A stretch of 64,000 bases of DNA. It comes from Apricaphanius iberus (lineage: Eukaryota > Chordata > Actinopteri > Cyprinodontiformes > Aphaniidae). Shown here piece by piece: positions 59,531 to 64,000 of this stretch (positions within the stretch are counted from its first letter, which is position 1; each line of letters begins with the position of its first letter). Under the pieces are notes generated by a model. The model saw nothing but the letters and a program-made list of their open reading frames with translations, was not told where the DNA came from and searched no databases. The stretch spans positions 1 through 64,000 of the forward strand of contig JAPXFQ010002841.1 of NCBI GenBank assembly GCA_028564705.1. Direction: 5' to 3'. The translations under genes were made by a program, and so were the position numbers.

Positions 59531-61319
59531 ACAACACTACACTACCCAACAACACTATTATAACAACACTATAACCCTGAAGATAAAATACAAACTTCTG
59601 CTATTTTGAACCAGTTATTCTCCAAATGGCAAACACTCCTTAACAGGTCATAAACAATTCACCATATTAAAAGCAATAACTTGTTGCACGTTAAACTGCT
59701 ACCTTTGTAACTTTGTGAAGATTTAACTGCACCATAGTAAAGTAGTCATTAAACTGTTATTTTGTGCACTGGTTGACTTGCTTGTCTGACTGATGACTTC
59801 CTGCTTTAGCTATTTGTCCTAGTCAAGACATAAACTTTTGGATTTCATCCATCAGATTTTAGTTATTCCTTCCTATATTATTATTTGTTCAAAATCCCTG
59901 TTTAAAAAAAAAGGAACTCCTTTTGGTAGCTGATAATAAATCTGGGATTATCACCTATCTACATTCATGGAGCTCACCGATGTTGCCTGGATAGGCAAGC
60001 TTTACAGCAAAAGTGCTAACTTCAGCTTGTCTCATCAAAAAGAAATAAATATTGCTTTAACATATTCCCCTAAAGAGGTCTTATTTTTCATTAAATGTTT
60101 CTATTATCTTTTTAAACACAAGGATATTGATAGGCTTTCACTTGTTTTAGTTTAAAGACCAAGTGTACATATGTGACGAGTTGGGTACCCCCCTCGCGTC
60201 ATTTTTTGACGTGCTCGGTACTCCCGTTGAATATTATACAGATCCCTACACGTCAGTAATTGAGGATACAGGGAGGACAAGGAATCCGTTTACTTGCTTG
60301 CTTGTTTAAAATAATGTATTTTTGTCCTTCTGTGACCTTAAGGTTAGAACATAAAACTTGTGGATTGGTTAAAATTGTTTACATAACTCAACGTACGGTA
60401 TGCTATTTTGCTAGATCGAAGGGCTCTGAAACAAAATAAACTTCAGATGTTTACAATAAAGGACCACAACCATGAAATGTAGAAATCAGAACAGAGCAAA
60501 ACAAAGAAGTATATTGGAGTTTTAGTTGTTTCATTTTCAGATTTATCATATACTGTATTTACACATGGCTACCGACTGTAGGGAAACAACCAGGCCAGTT
60601 GACCCTAGGCCAGTTGGAAAACTGCACATTCCACCCAGGGAAGGATATTTATTTCAGATAGGATGATTTGTAAAGTAAAATATAGACCTGATATTTAAAA
60701 CCTTTTCTAATTTCTTTCTATTTATCCTTGCAGTGGTGGGGGAGAACCCCTCCTCCTGAATCCACTTCAGGCTTTAAGTTTAACAAGCTTCTAAAATAAA
60801 GTGTACAAAGCGGAAAGAGGGAAAGCAGCAAAATGTAACAATTTATTGTATTTCCTAAAACTGTCATAATTGACCTGCGGCTTAGTCCTGCTTAGGCCAG
60901 CCCTCCAAATGCAAACAAACCAATAGCATTCAACTACCAGATTCTCAGAAATAACCAGACCTTGACATTCTCCATCTCTCTCTCTATATGTGCCAGGTGC
61001 TCATGCAAAGTGATACAAGGTATCTCGAGTGAATAGGCAACAGAGATTGTTTTTTTTCTGTTTCCTTTGTTTCCTCTGTTAAAAAAATAACGTAAAGAAA
61101 AAGATGGACAAAGGACTCCATTAGATAAAGCTGTGTGGAAGATTGAACAGTCAACTCAATGTGTAGATTATAAACAAGAATCTACATTTGTAGACTTTTT
61201 TTTGGTCATTTTGTAGGATCCAAACACTGGCAAGAGGCAGGGAAGATTATATGAAAAGTATAGGTTTAATTAAATAAATAACTCCTAAAACTGAGTACAG
61301 AGAAAGGTAACAGGAAGCC
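59531..61319. other. no gene recognised
   Basis: AT-rich. A small CpG-containing island at 60170-60260 has inverted GCGTCA/TGACGT words. Confidence 0.4.
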
Positions 61320-61450
61320 TGTTGTGTATCCCTAGCGGTCACTGGGCGAGAGGTGGGGTACACCCTGGATAGGTCGCCAGTCCATCAGAGTGCAACACAG
61401 ACACACAAAGGATAAACAACCATGTACACACAAACTCATACCTGAGGCCA
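61320..61450 (-). repeat. SINE fragment
   Basis: CACTGGGCGAGAGGTGGGGT followed by ACACCCTGGATAGGTCGCCA, then the ACACAGACACACAAAGG part of the family. Both ends are missing. Confidence 0.7.
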
Positions 61451-62273
61451 ACATGGATTTATTTATTTATTTTTAATGAAAGCATCAAAATGCTTCCATA
61501 AAAAGCAATCTTAAGCCATGTCTGTTATGCTGTTATTCTGGAGACAGCATTAGGTAACAACATGCAACCATGAATTATTAAACATCAGGAAGAGAGAGCA
61601 GTATAAATAATCTCCCTATTAATACCAAATGCATAGGGCTGTCTGAACTTCTATCTCTGTCTGTAACTCCAAGGCTAAAGTAGTGCCTTGTGAATCTTTT
61701 TTGTATTCTTTTTGATTCCTTTCTTCCTATGAGCCATTTACATGCATAGAAAGTGTGTAAATCAGAACATGCAGACATTTTCCCTTAGACTTTATCTGCA
61801 GGTGCAGTTCAGAGATGTTCTACCCAGAGATTTTTCATAAAAAATATGCTCTCACTTCTGAAAAAGGAGGAAAAAATATCTGTGGGAGCGTCTGTCTGCA
61901 ACAAACAGGAGGCAGATGAGAGGTCTTGTTGAGATGATATTATTTATTTACAAGTATCTCAAAACACCCAAACATTCAGTGGTGAATAGAAAGCCTAAGC
62001 AAAAAAGTCTTGAACCCCCCCCCCAAACCTTTTGATTAAAATCCCTTGGCTTATCATGAGTCAAGTCAACTTTCAACACAATATGCAGGGGAGTTCTGCT
62101 TTAAATCCTCAGACCACCAAAAACCTTAGAAGGTTAAAGGCAGATGACTGAAACTGACAAATGAATGTGTCCTTGATGTGGGTAGAAGTTTTATGTTGGT
62201 ATGCAATAATATTAATGATTTATTTATGTCCGCCTGGAATTTGCATGCAAGGTTACTTACTTGGGTTTATGTC
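61451..62273. other. no feature recognised
   Basis: AT-rich; a C run at 62015-62024. Confidence 0.4.
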
Positions 62274-62277
62274 TTAA

Positions 62278-62842
62278 AGTGATAGTCTGGATCTCTAAAT
62301 GAATTAAAAATTTTAAGAATTGTATTAAATTGACCTCCTGGCCTTAAATGTTGATATAAAATAAGTCATTTTATGAATTATAACATTACGGGTAAGTCCT
62401 GCGTTCCCTTATCTCAGCTATGGCTCAAAAGCCACGGTGCCGTCCACTTGAACCAATCAAGTGATGCCAAGGGCTCTCAATCATCACGAATGCTGTGTGC
62501 TCGTAACTGCGCGCATGCTCAGTTTTCTGTGTACACGAAACCTCAGAATCGAGCCTCTGCCATTAGTCCCGAGCGCAGCCATGGATCAATACGCTGCTCA
62601 AGAGCAGAAAATACCGATTTCAAACCAAAAAAGCATCCTCACCTCCGATAACTCCAATGTTGACACACTGGTTGTTTTCTCTCAATCCTCCGCACGTCTT
62701 GGCCCATTGAACTGGCGCGTGCATGAAAAAGTAGGCGCAGCTTCAATACAAATCAGAAAGGGAGGGGGAGGGAGTTTGGGTCGCTTTTTTTTAAAATCAT
62801 GTCCCTCTCTTTCTTTTTTCTTACAAAGTCCAGACTATCACT
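62278..62842. mobile_element. TTAA-target MITE, 565 bp
   Basis: Flanked by TTAA (62274-62277 and 62843-62846). Inverted ends start AGTGATAGTCTGGA. Such targets are used by piggyBac and Kolobok elements. Inside is a CpG-containing block with an NRF1-like TGCGCGCATGC (about 62508-62518) and an ATG at 62581 starting MDQYAAQEQKIPISNQKSIL. It may be the promoter and first exon of a larger transposon. Confidence 0.7.
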
Positions 62843-62846
62843 TTAA

Positions 62847-63175
62847 GTCATTGAAGTAGCACATTCTGTATGGTTGAGATTATAACGTGCGTAGATCTTA
62901 AAAGCCTGTTTATCTTAAAATAATACCTGGAGATTAATTCAGACACCCTTTTTCTATGGCAATCTATAAAGTAATTGCCTTTTTTAACTGCATAGTCTTT
63001 TATTTTTATTTATCAACATTTTGCGTACAGGACTTGATGTGTGTGACCAGCCACAAGATCTTGCAATACCCTCAGTTTTAAATCTGAATAAACTGCAGGT
63101 CATTGGCTTAGCCACAGGTGTGTTAGGGTGTGCCAGTGCCACCCACAGAGCCAGCTGACACCCAAAAACTGAATG

Positions 63176-63185
<10 letters not shown>
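62847..63185. other. no feature recognised
   Basis: AT-rich spacer. Confidence 0.4.
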
Positions 63186-63219
<34 letters not shown>

Positions 63220-63228
63220 TTTGGTCTG

Positions 63229-63284
<56 letters not shown>
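63186..63284. repeat. two TA microsatellites split by a Tc1 terminus
   Basis: (TA)n at 63186-63212 and 63233-63284, separated by AAACTTTTGGTCTGAACT, which is the inverted copy of the Tc1 end at 63285-63302. Confidence 0.85.
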
Positions 63285-63288
<4 letters not shown>

Positions 63289-63690
63289 CAGACCAAAAGT
63301 TTGGACACACCTTCTCATTCATTGCGTTTTCTTCATTTTCATGACTATTTACATTGTAGATACTCACTGAAGGCATCAAAACTATGAATGAACACATGAG
63401 GAATTATGTAGTATTTTTGGAAAAACTTGGAAATAACCTGGCCTCCAAAGTCACCGGACCTGAAACCAATCGAGATTATTTAGGGTGAGCTGAACTGCAG
63501 AGTGAAGGCAAAAGGACCAACAAGTACTAAGCATTTCTGGAAATTCCTTCAAGACTGTTGTAAAACCATTTCGGGTGACTACCTCTTGAAGCTCAAGAGA
63601 ATGCAAAGCAGTAATCAGAGCAAAAGGGTGGCAACTTTGAGGAATCTAAAATATAACACATTTTTCAGTTATTTCACCCTTTTTGTTGAA
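63285..63690 (+). mobile_element. Tc1-like transposon, internally deleted
   Basis: Starts AGTTCAGACCAAAAGTTTGG followed by ACACACCTTCTCATTC, a frequent fish Tc1 terminus. After about 140 bp it passes directly to the transposase C-terminus: WPPKSPDLKPIEII then a stop, GELNCRVKAKGPTSTKHFWK, and FLQDCCKTISGDYLLK. Most of the coding sequence is deleted. Confidence 0.8.
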
Positions 63691-63734
63691 GTGCATATAG
63701 TAATCACATACATTATGTGTTCATTCATAGTTTT

Positions 63735-64000
63735 GAGAGGCGCAGTGTACCTTGGACAGGTTGCTACTCAGTCCATCCCAGTGCGCCCAGTTAGAGGCTT
63801 GCCATAGAGTGTGGTACAGATGTTGTGCAGTGCTGCTGCAGCTTTAACCGCAGGCCCTCCTCCGGTAGTTTACGGGTCAGGAAATGGCTTGCTCTGAGAG
63901 TCTTTGAAATTTCGGTCGCTACAATGAGATAAATGTTTCCTCATGTTAAACTTTTAGTCTGAAGTGAATTATGTAATTGCAGTCTCCAGTCTCCAGTGGA
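63735..64000. other. SINE-like fragment and unassigned end
   Basis: GCGCAGTGTACCTTGGACAG followed by GTTGCTACTCAGTCCATC is a scrap of the SINE family body (63735-63790). The rest shows no feature. Confidence 0.4.

Overview
The window looks like nuclear DNA of a teleost fish, probably a percomorph. That rests on the repeats, not on a host gene: a spliced piggyBac element, several Tc1-like transposons, L2-like and FADD-type LINEs, a tRNA-headed SINE in at least six pieces, a hAT element, Harbinger-like and TTAA-target MITEs, an endogenous retrovirus (ERV) with an LTR pair, and a Ty3/gypsy gag-protease remnant. The sequence is AT-rich and non-coding outside these. I find no complete host protein gene, tRNA, rRNA or CRISPR array. 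The region reads as intergenic DNA or the inside of a very large intron, filled by nested transposon insertions.

Layout. 1-3511: minus-strand ERV 5' end (LTR, primer-binding site, long leader, frameshifted gag leaving the window at its left edge). 4543-8025: piggyBac with TTAA duplications, ~385-bp inverted ends and a two-exon transposase open throughout, but with a Val at one expected catalytic Asp. 8030-10976: 3' end of a plus-strand ERV and two related LTRs facing each other across a TA microsatellite. 11701-12782: THAP-like ORF and a Harbinger-type MITE. 15225-18777: internally deleted L2-like LINE whose ORF1 keeps an SGNH-esterase triad. 19092-26003: Tc1, LINE, hAT and IS630-like remnants. 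26430-28195: a Tc1 element inserted exactly inside a LINE reverse transcriptase. 29830-32210: GC-rich repeat and more LINE debris. 33784-36175: SINEs. 38090-39840: gypsy remnants. 43379-48770: second GC-rich repeat copy, a recent 228-bp tandem duplication, and two local tandem arrays. 50341-53936: AAGG microsatellite, a candidate first exon with an NRF1-like promoter motif, and a Tc1 relic. 55420-63790: a SINE inside a Tc1 relic, two MITEs, a long dispersed repeat, and another Tc1 end beside a TA microsatellite.

The elements do not form a pathway; what they record is an order of insertions. I see no clear sign of an undescribed biological system. The items most worth checking are the almost intact piggyBac gene, the inverted LTR pair at a TA tract, the two-copy GC-rich repeat family, and two possible host first exons on the minus strand near 51.7-51.9 kb and 32.5 kb.
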